Shown here piece by piece: positions 23,605-35,556 of a stretch of 64,000 nucleotides of DNA. Positions within the stretch are counted from its first letter, which is position 1. Every line of letters begins with the position of its first letter. The notes under the pieces were generated by a model, which worked only from the letters and a program-made list of their open reading frames with translations, did not search any database and was not told the DNA's origin. The stretch lies in contig JAURVB010013272.1 in the NCBI GenBank assembly GCA_033002965.1, forward strand, positions 1 to 64,000, given 5' to 3'. Source of the stretch: Piper betle. Taxonomy: Eukaryota; Streptophyta; Magnoliopsida; Piperales; Piperaceae. A program made the translations under genes and the position numbers.

Positions 23605-25086
23605 ATGTCTTGGCAGACGTACGTGGACGACCACCTCCTCTGCGATGTCGGCGACGGCGAACGCCTCTACGCCGCCGCCATCCTCGGCCACGACGGCAGC
23701 GTCTGGGCTCAGAGCGATTCCTTCCCCCAGGTCTCGGGATCTCTTCTCTTTTTTTTTTTCTCTCGTTTTGATCTGGTTCCATTTCGTTGAAATCTGATCT
23801 GATCCCCTTTTTTCCGATCTTGTTGGGATGTGTTGTTGTTGTTGTTGAGTTCTTTTTTTCCCGCAGCGTGTTAATGCCTGTATATGGTTGGTGGGTCGAT
23901 TGATCCTTAATTGCCCCCATTTCATCATGTTTCGTGATTATCGTGGGGTGGGAATTTTGGGTTTTGGTTGATTCTCATGAATCTTATTGGTATGGTAGGA
24001 TGTTGTGTTGTGTGCAATTTTCTCACTCTTTTATGTTCTAATCAATGGGATGATTCAGATTCTATAAGTCTATCGAGAAACTTTAATAGATCCGTCTGCT
24101 ATGATGTAACTGTGCTTGATTATGGTTCAAAGAGTTTGATCAGCCTATTGATCAGAATTCTTTCTTTATGATTATAATAAAGTATACTTTAGATGTGTTT
24201 TTTATTTAGTTGGAGCAATGTTGCTGTTGTGTAATTAAGCTGTTTCCCTTTGATTTATGATTGATTCTGCACATGTGGTCTTGGCATGTCATGGATGGTA
24301 CTTGTTATTTATTTATTGAATTGTACTTGTTTACCGATTGATTTTTTTTATTGAGAATCTAATTTTGATATGTTTTGTCGGCAAATGGAATGCTGTTGTT
24401 AGTACTTAAAACTGTTGTGCCTTTTGATTTGTGATTCTGCTTGCGGTCTTAGCGTGCCGTGGATGATCCTTGTTACGATTGGAAATGTTTGCTTGTCATG
24501 GTTCAAAGATTTTGTCGTTGTTTTACTTGCACAAGTCCCTGCAAAGTGTTTCACTTTGACGGTTAAACTTCACTAAGGCTCCCATTGATTGTTTCACATC
24601 TACCGGTACTGTGACGGAGCTGTCAAAGCCTTGCTTTCACTAATGTCATGTCTAAATGATTTTTAAGAACAATTTTTGTCAAGCAAATGTATCTTACCAC
24701 TGAAATATATTGGGTTTGCAGTTCAAGCCTGAGGAAATAAATGCCATTATGAAGGATTTTGAGGAACCTGGCTTACTGGCACCTACTGGTTTGTTCCTTG
24801 GAGGGACAAAGTATATGGTAATTCAAGGTGAAGCAGGAGCTGTCATCCGCGGGAAGAAGGTGCAAACTACATTTTGAATTAATTATGAACTTAGGTTTCG
24901 TATGACATATAAGTAAGAATCATATGTAGTAGGTTTTGTCTTCTATTTCAGGGCTCCGGTGGTATAACGATAAAGAAGACAGAACAAGCTTTGGTTATTG
25001 GCATTTATGAAGAGCCGGTGACTCCTGGACAGTGCAATATGGTTGTTGAGAGGCTGGGTGATTATCTTATTGAGCAGGGTATGTAG
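23605..25086 (+). CDS. PRF: Profilin, three coding exons (132 aa), second copy
   Basis: Actin-monomer and poly-proline binding protein of the cytosol. Exons are 23605-23730 (42 codons), 24722-24859 (46 codons) and 24952-25086 (44 codons plus TAG). All are in phase 0, with GT-AG introns of 991 and 92 bp. Exon lengths are identical to those of the first copy at 4839-6357, which shows a gene duplication rather than a retrocopy. Key features are [13 protein letters not shown] with W3 and Y6, [39 protein letters not shown], the IRGKKGSGG turn, and the end [20 protein letters not shown]. It matches the plant consensus better than the first copy at several sites ([16 protein letters not shown]). No stop, frameshift or missing motif, so it is presumed functional. 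Confidence 0.97.
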
Positions 25087-28000
25087 GTTGGTGTTAAGTG
25101 TTTGGTTTTGGTTTCTATTACATATCTATCTTCAAATTGTAAAACTTCAGCTGTGCATGATGTTTCCTGTTTGCTTTTTATTATGGTGATAAAACAATTG
25201 TAGTGTTTTTAAGTGACTGCAGTCTACTTTGTGTTGAGATGGATTGAAGTAAGTTCTTTGTAAGTAATGAGTGATTGGGGTTTCTTTTCTCTTGCATGAA
25301 AGTAACTTCATGTATTTTCATTTGCCAAAGGTGTGGTCTTTCTATGCTTTTGGCGCTTGGTTATTGTCACACGACTACTTATTCTAAAGGTGGAGCACAG
25401 TGTATGGTTAATTGGCCCCTTATGTACTGCCTGAAACTATATTGCGCCATATGAATGATACCAAAAAAATTTTTTTCTTAATTTTAATGTTATTGCATTT
25501 TTTGTGTTTTGACGGGTTTAACGTACTCCTTATTTTCAATTTGGGCATCACACTTCTTGCTAATATCGTGGTTTACTCACAAAAAGGTTGATGGTGGAAC
25601 TCATGTATATTACTAGGCGTGATTAGTTTGCTATTACAATGTTTTTATTGTTCATTTATGTATATGAATAGTTCTTTTGTTTACTGGCCAGAAATATGCC
25701 AAAAAATGTTTATGGCCACTACAGGTATTGATTTTTTAACTGCTTTGCAAGATGAAACTCTGTGGGTCATTGTATTGTGTCATTGGGCACTTGAACAAAA
25801 ATTTGGTGTGAACTTGGCTTTTTTGTATGCTTGTAGACTGAAAATGGAATCGGTGAGATGGGTGTTTTCTTTGTGAATTGTTTGATTGTTCCGCTAATCA
25901 AATAATCAAGGATAATATTTCACTTCTACGGCACAGAATTTCTAATAAGTATTAATAGCAACAAAATATGTATTTGTCATCATTATTCCTATTTTTATTC
26001 CAAATAGGTGTTAAGTCATTTTTTTATGTCTAATAAATATTAACCCTTATTAATATTCTTATCTTAAGAAAAATTCACCTCTATATATGGCCTTTATTTT
26101 CTTAATTAATATTAATGGGAAAAGTATGTATTAGTACTTATTATCCCTTTTTCTCAATGAGCGTTATTCCTTAATAATATTCACATATTAATCTTCATTA
26201 TTCATATTCCTATTAGAGTTATTCTTCATTAACATTTTCAATAAAAACTTTTTTCTAATATCAATTATTTTTATTTTTTCTGTAAATTCAAGATTATATC
26301 AATCTGTATTATATTAATTAATTTTAGAGTATATATACATGATTGGTGCATAATTTAAGATTATTATTATATAATTATTTTAAGAGAAACCATTAATAAA
26401 AATCTCTATTATATAATAATCTATATCTGATGTAACAGAGCAACAAACAACTTGTTTGAATCAGGCTTGGTTTTTCTTGCTTTCCATTTTATAATTTAAT
26501 TTCATGACTGATAAAAGGAAAAGACCCTACTTTTTTTTCTTACTTGTGGCCCTTTATTCATTTTGGCCGATTTTCAGGTGTGTGTGTATATATATGTATA
26601 TACTAAGTGCAATATTATGCAATGCACAGACTTATATTACAGATAAATTTTAATTTTATAGAAAAATTTTTGTTTAATATTGATGAGATAGATTATAATA
26701 ATTTGGTATTTTAGATATAGATTTTGACTGAATTTTAAAAAAGATTTGAACAAAGTGATAAATTATAATAATTTGAGTTAACAATTTGTTTATTTTGTTA
26801 TATTGTAATTAGTTAAATCTTTTATTTTAGTTAAAATCTAGCATTTGAATTCTTCTTTAGTAATAAGAGAATATAAATTTGGTGTTTGTGGCACTGATGT
26901 GGCCCACAGGGCTGCGAAATCAAACGCCCATTTCGTATTGATTTCCTACATTGTTAACCAATACTAGAATTGGTGGATGGAACCCAAAATCTTTATGGAT
27001 GCATATGGCCGCCAAACCAAGTATATTGCAGGGAAACAACTTAATTCAATAATTTTGTAAAATGTGACATCTCTTCTAAGAAAAATTGTATTTTTATATA
27101 AAATATCTCCAAATTTAATTGGTGGCGGTCTTGGTGTCAAAATCCAATGGATATTTTAGTTCGGGTGGATGTGGTGTGGAACTTTTTTAGATGTGTTATT
27201 GATTGTGGACAATTTTTTATATGTATATGCAAATAGCTTATGGGCATAATATTATCATTATTTATGTTGCAACATGTATTAGTTAATTTCTACGCATGCC
27301 AAATTATTGTTAATGTCCCATTTGTTGTCTTGTGATATACTTACTACTTTTATCACAAACAATTCATAATAAAATAAATTGAGGACTTTCTAGGCTAAAT
27401 TTACACCTAGAATATCTTAGGCATAAATTTACTAGTCTTAAGATAACGATAATTTGGATTTGAAATTGGACAATTTTGCCATTAAAGTAAATTGGTCATA
27501 AAATTAAAACATAACTCCAATTTAGATGATTCTTATAATGTTGGAAAGCTTATTTCCATATCTACAAGTTCTACTTCATGTGATTTCTCTGAATTTCAAT
27601 GTATTAACCTTTAATTTATTTATCAACTTCAAGTCATGTTTCTAGAAGATTTTAAACAATCGAAGAATAGAGACAATCAACTTTTTAATTAATCATAAAA
27701 ATCTTAATTCTCTTCATAATTCTTATTCAATATATATTTGTTCGAGTGTGGGATTTTTGCTCCTACGAATTAGTTTTCGCTTCAAGTTGAAGGGTTTGGT
27801 GGGACCAAAGGCTCCCTTGTGTGCAAAGAAATCGTAGCAAGCTAAATAAAATATTGCCAAAACAAGGAATAACACACTGGAATTTTTTATGTGGTTCCCT
27901 ATGGTTCGACTCGAACTTTTAAGCTCAGTCCAGAGTGAAATTAGTACTTACAATCCACTATTTCTTCTTTAATTTTACACTTTACACAAAATAATAAATT

Positions 28001-28330
28001 TTGACACTTTTTAGTTGACTCACATTTGTGCCAATTGACTCTAATGCCCCTCCCCTTCTTGCCCTTAAATTTTCAAAATAACCACCCACCATTATATCCA
28101 GAGGGTTCTAAAAATGTTGAGGTATCAAGTTTTGCCTCTATTCGAAGTTTAGAAGGCTTTTAAATTATTTCTGAAATGCTAATGGACTAAATCGGACCAC
28201 TTTGGGTTGGTTTGGAGCAAATAAACACGATCGAGTGGCATACACAGTGTGTTGAATTTCTTTCTGGGCAGAAGGTATATAGAACTTACTAAAAAATATT
28301 CAAATTATATGTGTAGTATGAGTAAGCTAA
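25087..28330. other. Profilin 3' region and AT-rich spacer
   Basis: The first several hundred bases are T-rich and likely include the 3' UTR. From about 25900 the DNA is strongly AT-rich with no coding signal. The 85-codon frame at 25619-25876 has no family resemblance. No transposon ends were confidently seen. Confidence 0.4.
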
Positions 28331-28334
28331 TGAA

Positions 28335-29085
28335 ATGTAGCTAACCTTAAATTTTTCTACTAGATTTTTTGCAACGAGGGGTACGGCTTTGTTTAATTTC
28401 TACCTTCGACTACCCAAGGTCTTCTAGTGCAGAGTTGTTACCCGTTGTATCAAGCCCTTGCTTTGACAGAGATTTGTTAGCCATCAAAGATAGCCTTCCC
28501 ATGGTGCGGTGGTTATAAGATTGGATGGGTCAAATAAATCGGTGTCATGTGTGTGTTGGGTGAGTGAAGGGGATTGTTTGCAATACAACGACAATTACAG
28601 CAAAAAGTTTTTTGCAATGCGGTGTAATGCTTTGTTTAATTTCTTTCTCTGACACCCAAGGTGTAACACTTTGTTTAATTTCTTTCTTAACACCACCACC
28701 TAAGGGTGTAACACTTTGTTTAATTTCTTTCTCTTAACACCACCACCCAAGGGTGTAACACTTTGTTTAATTTCTTTTCTTAACACCCTAGGGGTGTATG
28801 GAGGAGCCTACCAAAAATGTATTCAAAGTAGGTGTAGCTAATGGAATTAGCTCACCTTAATTTAATTCTCCTAGATTTTTTGCAAGGAGGTGGGTGTACA
28901 GCTTTGTTTAATTTCTTTTTCGTAGATTTTTTAAATTGCCTTCTACCAAAGAGTTGTTATCCACTGTTTCAAACCCTTGCTTTGACAAAGATAGCCTTCC
29001 CGTGGTGCACGGTGGTGATAAGATTGGAATGGGTCGAGTAAGTCGGTGTCACGTGTGTGTTGGGTGAGTGAAGAAGATGTGGACT
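28335..29085. repeat. Diverged 200-bp duplication with a short tandem array between
   Basis: About 28360-28570 and 28870-29080 share CTAGATTTTTTGCAA, GCTTTGTTTAATTTCT, CCTTGCTTTGACA, AAGATAGCCTTCCC, ATAAGATTGG and GTGTGTGTTGGGTGAGTGAAG in the same order. Between them, the unit GGTGTAAYRCTTTGTTTAA repeats at 28621, 28660, 28705 and 28752 (steps 39, 45 and 47 bp), separated by ACACC-rich linkers. No gene is recognisable. Confidence 0.75.
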
Positions 29086-29160
29086 TCCATAAAAAGAGAT
29101 TCAAACATCAATTAGCATTTAAAATCAATGCTAATAAAAAGTAGTTTCTGAGCATTAAAA

Positions 29161-29405
29161 ATCAGCAAACTTCAATTAGTTTGATGGCTTCAACAGAAAA
29201 CAATGCTCAAAGGTAGAACTACATCATTGTCACTAGAAAAATAAAATCAGCAAACTTCAATTAGTTTGATGGCTTCAACAGAAAACAATGCTTAAAGGTA
29301 CATTGTCACTAGAAAAATAAATCAGCAAACTTCAATTAGTTTGATGGCTTCAACAGAAAACAATGCTCAAAGACTTGCACCAGAAAAATAAAATCAGCAA
29401 ATGTG
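29161..29405. repeat. Tandem repeat, three units of 72-85 bp plus a partial fourth
   Basis: ATCAGCAAACTTCAATTAGT begins units at 29161, 29246 and 29321. A fourth partial unit starts at 29393. Units also share GATGGCTTCAACAGAAAACA and CTAGAAAAATAA. The array lies just downstream of the stop codon of the minus-strand membrane-protein gene, so it may be in its 3' UTR. Confidence 0.85.
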
Positions 29406-29896
29406 GAAGCAGAGGTCATTTTTTGTCGAAGGAGAGCTAAACTCAGCATACGCCAAGGCTACTTACAAACAACAGATCAGAAACTACGACTAAACTTGAA
29501 ACAACAGGCAGCTGTTCCTCCTCTCCTAACTTCTTCTTACTCAAGAGTAACAACTACAACAAATAAGGGGGAGGTGTCCGATTCAGGAGTCTGCTTGATC
29601 TTCTCACAGGCGTGGATACAACTTCCTGATTCCAAAAAGAAACACCACACACAACATCAAAACTTTGTTGTTCATCTTTCTTCAAAGTACATAAAAACTA
29701 CACATCTACACAAACAGACCCATTATTAAATCCAGACTACATAATGGAAAACAGGAAAGCGTTATCTACCTGTTTGAGTACCACTTCTTTGTGAATGGTT
29801 ATGCTCCCATATGAACTAGAGTTGGCAGTGGATAAGGAGGAAGATAGCCGCCTGTCTTGATTGTCAGATGAAGCCATACTCAACCTTCTTTGAGTT

Positions 29897-29979
29897 CTTC
29901 CTGGTTGATGAAAGAGTAGAACTGCGCACCTCATACCTAGGTGTTTGTGTCTTCCTGGTTGATGAAAGAGTAGAACTGC
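29897..29979. repeat. 54-bp-period short duplication inside the membrane-protein gene
   Basis: A 29-base block beginning CTTCCTGGTTGATGAAAGAG occurs at 29897 and 29951. On the coding strand it duplicates AVLLFHQPGR in frame (18-residue period). Confidence 0.85.
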
Positions 29980-30143
29980 TCCTCTTCCTATTGTTGATGC
30001 ATTAGCAATGGAAGGCGATGACGAGTTCCTTCCTTTCGAACACTTCAGACAAAGAAAGGAGGATAAGATTGCTGCAAGCATCAAAACGGCGGTTTGCACA
30101 GAGGAGAGCAATGGGTAGTAGTTTCTTGCAGCTGGAGGGAAGA

Positions 30144-30395
30144 GATGGTTCCCATTTTCTTCCAAACGCAAGCTTGTTCCGTAGTAGGAGGTAATTCCAT
30201 ATGTGTTGCACATTGGTTCCATGGAGAGCGAAACAACGTCAGAGAGTGATAGCTTCTCTGACAATATCTGATGGTTCCCATTTTCTTCCAAACGCAAGCT
30301 TGTTCCGTAGTAGGAGGTAATTCCATATGTGTTGCACATTGGTTCCATGGAGAGCGAAACAACGTCAGAGAGTGATAGCTTCTCTGACAATATCT
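30144..30395. repeat. Perfect 126-bp direct tandem duplication, in frame
   Basis: Two copies (30144-30269 and 30270-30395) appear identical. Each encodes 42 residues, containing SEKLSLSDVVSLSMEPMC and YYGTSLRLEENGNH on the minus strand. Because 126 is a multiple of three, the frame is kept. The lack of differences points to a recent event, or to a collapsed or expanded assembly. Confidence 0.92.
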
Positions 30396-31783
30396 GTTCA
30401 TCGATGGAATCAATTGAGCCCTGCATAACACTAGGAAGTACCATTTCAAACTGCCCGGATTCTTCGAAAAAGCGGAACAACTTCAATTTTTGGAGCATCA
30501 TCATAAGATACAACCCCAGTAGTAATTTCTTGCACCTCGGAATATTGCTTCTCATCAGCTTCCACGATGTCTGGCAACTCTTCTACATTCTCCACAACAG
30601 TTTGCTGTGTTGCCAACCTCTCCTCCATATCTAACAATCCTCTTAAACTTAATTCAGATTTCACAAGGAAGTTCTCTTCCTCAAGCAAAGTATTAGCATC
30701 ATATGCTGCGTCTTTCAGGTAGAAACTAGCATCCATTTCTTCTAGCCCGAGATTTGGTGCATCAAACATATCAGTAGAACTGTTAACAAATCTACTACTA
30801 CTTGTCACACCAACACCAAAGGACGGACTAGAGAACTGATTGTTCCCTATCAATTGCTCAAAACTAAATCTTGATGGATGCGGTAGTGGGTCATGAATCT
30901 CCAGCAACCCTCCTCCAACACCACCATCGCCAAAAGTAACACCGGAAGTTGAACAAACATATGAAACATAGAACAGAGCTAAAATCAGTAAACTCAAGAC
31001 AAGAAGAGATTCAAGTACCGAACTTGGACGCCACCATGACTTCTCCTCTTCTTCATCCTCATCTTCCTCTTCCAACTCCAGACCTTCACCTTCTTGAGAT
31101 GTTGGCTCTTCAACGCCCACCAACAATGGAGTCTCAACTTCTTGAGGGGCGATTTGGTCATCATAAACCTTGTCGCCAGCATCTTTCGACTTAATCGTAG
31201 AGCAAGGTAATCCAATGGCTTCTTGAACTGTTTGATCACCAGAGACCTCCGATTGGCAAGAAATGGAATCGGACCTTTCCATCGAAGAGGAGCCATCAAC
31301 TTGAGACGAAGATGACTCCATCTCCTCTTCAACCGACTTCTTCTCCGAAACAAGAGATTCTTCAACACCATCCTCCTCGCCAACATGACTCTGCATGCGC
31401 CTCAACACCTCCAACCGCCGACTCGGGTTGTAACGTAGGAACCTCGGCCGCGGCGATAGGTAGTTGACGAAGGGATCGTATGGAGGAGGAGCCGCGCTGC
31501 AATCCTGGACCTCAAACTCGGAGCCTTGCGCCGACAATGGCATCGTCCCAGTCTCGAAATCAAGGCAATGGAATTCGGACTCTTGAAGGAGAGGAGTTTT
31601 CTTGTCCGCTTCGTTCCTTTCCACCAACACCGACTCGCTCTTCGGCGTCGGCGACGTCATCTTCATCGATGCAGAGATCGTCGGCGACATGAAATGCTTC
31701 GCCGGCGGCCCCCGGCGGTTCTCCTTCTCCTCCTCGTGCCGGCCGGGCTTCCCCGATGCCCATGGCAACCTATACATGCCCAA

Positions 31784-32260
31784 ATCAAAGAAAGATCTCA
31801 GAAATCCACCATCAAAGAATCAGAAAGAATCAAGACTGATCAGATCAACAAAGAAAAGCAGATGATCGAGTACCAGGAGACGGCAACGGCTGCTCAAAAC
31901 AAGTCTGCTTCACCAACACCGACGATTGGTCCTCATTCCCAGCCACCTCCATTCAATTTCTTTTCTGCTGTCAACAACCGTTCTTGCTAACTTTCCCGAC
32001 GATGAGTGATTCAACTGAGATAAAGAAGACGACCAAAAACGTTCCAAGAAAACGAAGAAAAACTTCTCAACCAGTTTTTATGACTGCAAATATTGATTCT
32101 ACAACAGCGGAAAACTCAAGAAAAACAGAGAACAAACTAGCCGGAGCTGCTCTCAGTCTCACTTTCCCGGCCGGAGACGAAGAAGACGAGAAACCGAGCA
32201 AACGATTGATGAAAAAGAAAGGAATTGAACGAGAGAGTTGATGTTGTGTATATATATTGA
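31784..32260 (-). promoter_or_regulatory. Leader and core promoter of the membrane-protein gene
   Basis: On the minus strand a CAAT-like and TATA-like cluster (CAATCAATATATATACAC) lies at about 32245-32262. An upstream ATG at 31952 opens 26 codons and then meets a GT (31873), with a candidate AG at 31770. This looks like a leader intron, but joining them does not keep the main frame, so the upstream ATG would act as an upstream open frame or the splice is different. Confidence 0.4.
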
Positions 32261-34800
32261 TTGACAAGGCTCCGTAGGAACGTAACGGCTACGCCAAGTT
32301 TGAATTGTGGCCGTCGGATGAATGTAACGGCTACTAGATTTAAACAGTGCACTGGCTAGGGGAGTGGATCCCTAGAGCATGGTTCTAATTGCTAAGTTCA
32401 TGTTAATTAATTATAGTAAGATGGTTCATAATGTTGGACGTAATTATCATTTAGAAACAGAACATGGTTTTTTTTGTGGCTACTATTTGATTTATGATTA
32501 TATGATTAGTTTGTAAAAATGAGGATCATTTTTAAAGGGTCATAGTTCACGGACCACAGCTTTTAAAATCTAAACTTACTGTTATAGCTCATAAGGATTC
32601 ATATTTTAAAAAGAGGAATAATTAACTACAACCTCGTACATAATAGGTGATAATATTTATTTATTATTGAAACTTCTTAACGTTCATTATAACCGTGATT
32701 TTCTCATAATTAATTGGATTTTACAGCCAAATTATTTGCAACACCTTTCAGGCTTAACTATTATTCTTTTGAAGAAAGTCATTTATTATGTGACACTGAA
32801 TTATGAATTCAATAGAGTAATAATCCGTTGTAAAGTCTTAAAGTCAATATGGTTATTTAAGACTCAATCAGGTTTAAGCAAACAACTTACTTATTAAATA
32901 TTTTTACGACAATTTTGTTATTTAAAATAAAAGTAAATACAATTCTTTACGAGTTTATATGTATTCATTGGGTGTTACAGCCAGCTATAAGTCTTACAAC
33001 AAATTATTTTTCTCATAAATAATGAATTTAATTAAAAAATTGTGTAAACATAGGATAGGCCTTACCATTTTCAATTGAATCCTAGATTACAGATTTTTTT
33101 TTCCAAATCAATTTTATAGTATTAGACACACCCCCACCCAACTATAAAAATTGTTAATATTTTCTCACATTACGAAAAAATAAAGATAATTAAGGGCTTG
33201 CTCGTAGGGAAAGCCGACTATAAGACTTTCGATAAAAGGACGGTGCTCAAACTATCCACTCAATTCACCCCAAGAACATCAGACAAGCTCTACATCAACC
33301 TCCTATGAGTCGTTAGTTCGAGACACCCTCTCTTAGGGCATATATATGTTTTGTCTCAAACTAACCACTCAATTCTCTCTAATTATTAACACACTACAAA
33401 TTGGCCATACACCCAAATGTCTACGCCTCTATTAATGCCCCCATTAAACGCAAATTACGCCATTGAGTGGCGCACAATCCACGCCACCACACGGGCATCC
33501 GCACGTCGTGTTGACCCACTTTGAAAACTTAAACTAACATGCAGAGCTTTAAGCAATATAAATATAATATCCAATGAAATATAAAATTTTATATATAAAA
33601 TATCAAATGGGTGTAAGTATCCTTGAATTTAAAAATTTTCAAATTAACACTTAAAAAAACAATTAGCGTGGAGGTGGCAACACCCTCTACATCAGGCAGC
33701 AATTGTTTTAGTTGAGATGGTGATATCTAGCCTCCCTAAGCTGGTCCAATCTGACCTCGCCTACGAAGGGGCAATCTGCCACTGCTCGGGGCCCACCGGA
33801 CCGTCTTAAAGTCAAGGCGGCCCTATACTAGCTACCCAAGTGATGAGACACTCGCCTCCAAATTAATTATTTTTTAAGTTTTAAATATTCCAAAAGTATC
33901 AATTATACTCTGATAAAAGATTTTACACCCATTGATATTATGTAAAAATTTATACCCCATTTTTTATTATAAAAAGATTTTAACCTTTTTTATAAAAATT
34001 CTTTTATACAAGTTAGGCTAATTATTATTATAAAAAAGTCAGCAGCTCACTCGCATATAAACTATATTTTTTATTCGAAATAATTTAATAGGTATCCACC
34101 GCTCAAAATCTAAATAAACAAATAAATAATATAAATAATTATAAAATTTCAATTCAATCGGATAACTTTAACTTTTTCATTTTAATTATTAAAATAATTA
34201 TAATAAAATTTTTAAAAATATTTATTAACTAACAAATTCTTTAAAAATCTAAGAATATTTCATAATAATGTAAAAAATAAGATAACGTTTTGTCAAACGT
34301 CTCATCTCTACTTTACTTTTAATACATTCAAATATCATTTTGTAGGGCCCACTAAAAAAATTCAAAATAGACGTATAACAAATACAGCCTGTATAAAATA
34401 TAGCGCACCTTAAGTTTTATGTAATAATTATTAAACTTTAAATTTCAATTTCAAAATAACAAATATGACGAGTCAATTATTATACAGTTACTTATCAACA
34501 ATAGAAGATCTTTAGCATGAGACACTTCCCTCAACTTGACCCATAACTCGTTGAAAGGCTATGTTTCAATTTTTGAAGGATTAGTTATCTACAGCAAAAA
34601 AATCTTTAACTCGAGTCCAAAATCATGCTCACATAGACCTCTTTCCAGTTTTTTCCTCTTATATCTCTTTAACCCTGTTTTTAAGCTATCGAAAGTCGCA
34701 CAAAATCCGTGACCAATTCTCCTTCTATCTTCCGGATCATCGGAAAAAAACATCCCTTCCCTCCTACCTCCTCATTTTTTATCTCTCCCTTCCAAATCAT
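32261..34800. other. AT-rich spacer, no gene seen
   Basis: Strongly AT-rich, with no frame longer than about 76 codons and no clear repeat ends. A short balanced patch at 33420-33540 and 33690-33850 shows no domain. Confidence 0.5.
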
Positions 34801-35556
34801 TTTACACCGGCGGATTGGGTGAGAATCTTGACCAAACATAAGCAAAAGCAAGCACATAAATATAACGTATGCATATACTCAGATATCTGATAGGCAAAGT
34901 CCTACCAGGCCATAATCTCAACTTCTGAGCTTCATCGAAATTTCTCTGAGGTGGGTGGGGCTTTGCGCCTGGCTCTAGAACACAAACAAACAAAATTTTG
35001 TAAAATATGGTCATCATAACTCCAGATATCTTCGTGGGTAAGCTAAGGCCAACAAAAAATAATAATAACCAGAGCATTTTTCTAACAAGATTTCGCGAGT
35101 GCAACAAACCTTTCCATCAAAGTCATAAAAAAGTCAATCGTCCATGAGCAATTGAGGTCAGAGAAAGGGGCTCACCCACCCTTGCGTGTTTGCAACGATC
35201 ATTGATCGATGAATATTATATTTGTGCAAATGGGATATCAATGACACGAACACCATCAACGGACCACCAATCAAAAGAGTCAAATTACTTAAAGTCACGC
35301 ATTGCTCTTTATTTATAATATAGAAATTCTCGAAGGTACTAAGAACGTTCAAAGACAACACAACACGGACTAAACAAAAATACTGAAATACCTACGACAC
35401 GATTTTATCTACGGTGACTCTCGGGGTGAGAAGTAACGCAATTGCTTTACTTGCCATGTTCGAGACTAGACCTGAAGGATAAAACATAAAAAGAGGTTAA
35501 GTTATATCTCAAACAAAAGGGGATCCCTCCGAGGAAACTGTGAAAAAAATGAAACA
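34801..35556. other. Unassigned balanced-composition block
   Basis: Contains a 101-codon minus-strand frame (34802-35107) with a hydrophobic start and a PGAKPHPPQRNF segment that I cannot assign. It could be a relic exon or part of the 3' transcribed region of the RCD1-like gene. No firm feature is supported. Confidence 0.25.

Larger units (their letters stand above)
29554..31783 (-). pseudogene. Plant-specific membrane protein of unknown function, frameshifted
   Basis: I recognise the family by its conserved FMSPTISAS motif near the N-terminus (following an EKENRR stretch) and the C-terminal TPVRRSSR motif. The proteins are plant-specific, and I know no established function. Coding exon 1 is 29770-31783 and exon 2 is 29554-29625, joined by a 144-bp GT-AG intron. 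One hydrophobic helix (ESLLVLSLLILALFYVSYV) follows an acidic stretch near residue 240. A second (TAVLMLAAILSSFLCL) lies near the C-terminus, giving at least one and probably two membrane spans. Reading continuity breaks at 30467-30471: a run of five A (T on the coding strand) appears one base too long. Upstream the frame reads into ...IEVVPLF, and downstream the family-like ESGQFEMVLPS is in the next frame. The 3' half also holds an in-frame 126-bp tandem duplication. The true start could lie in an upstream exon; 31783 is the first in-frame ATG. It may be a pseudogene, or intact if the run length is an assembly error. Confidence 0.75.

Noticed and set aside
23474..23928. Minus-strand frames over the second profilin start
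   Set aside because: They are the antisense shadow of profilin exon 1 and its leader.
25619..25876. 85-codon frame after the second profilin
   Set aside because: No homology recognised, codon content is typical of T-rich spacer, and it probably lies in downstream non-coding DNA.
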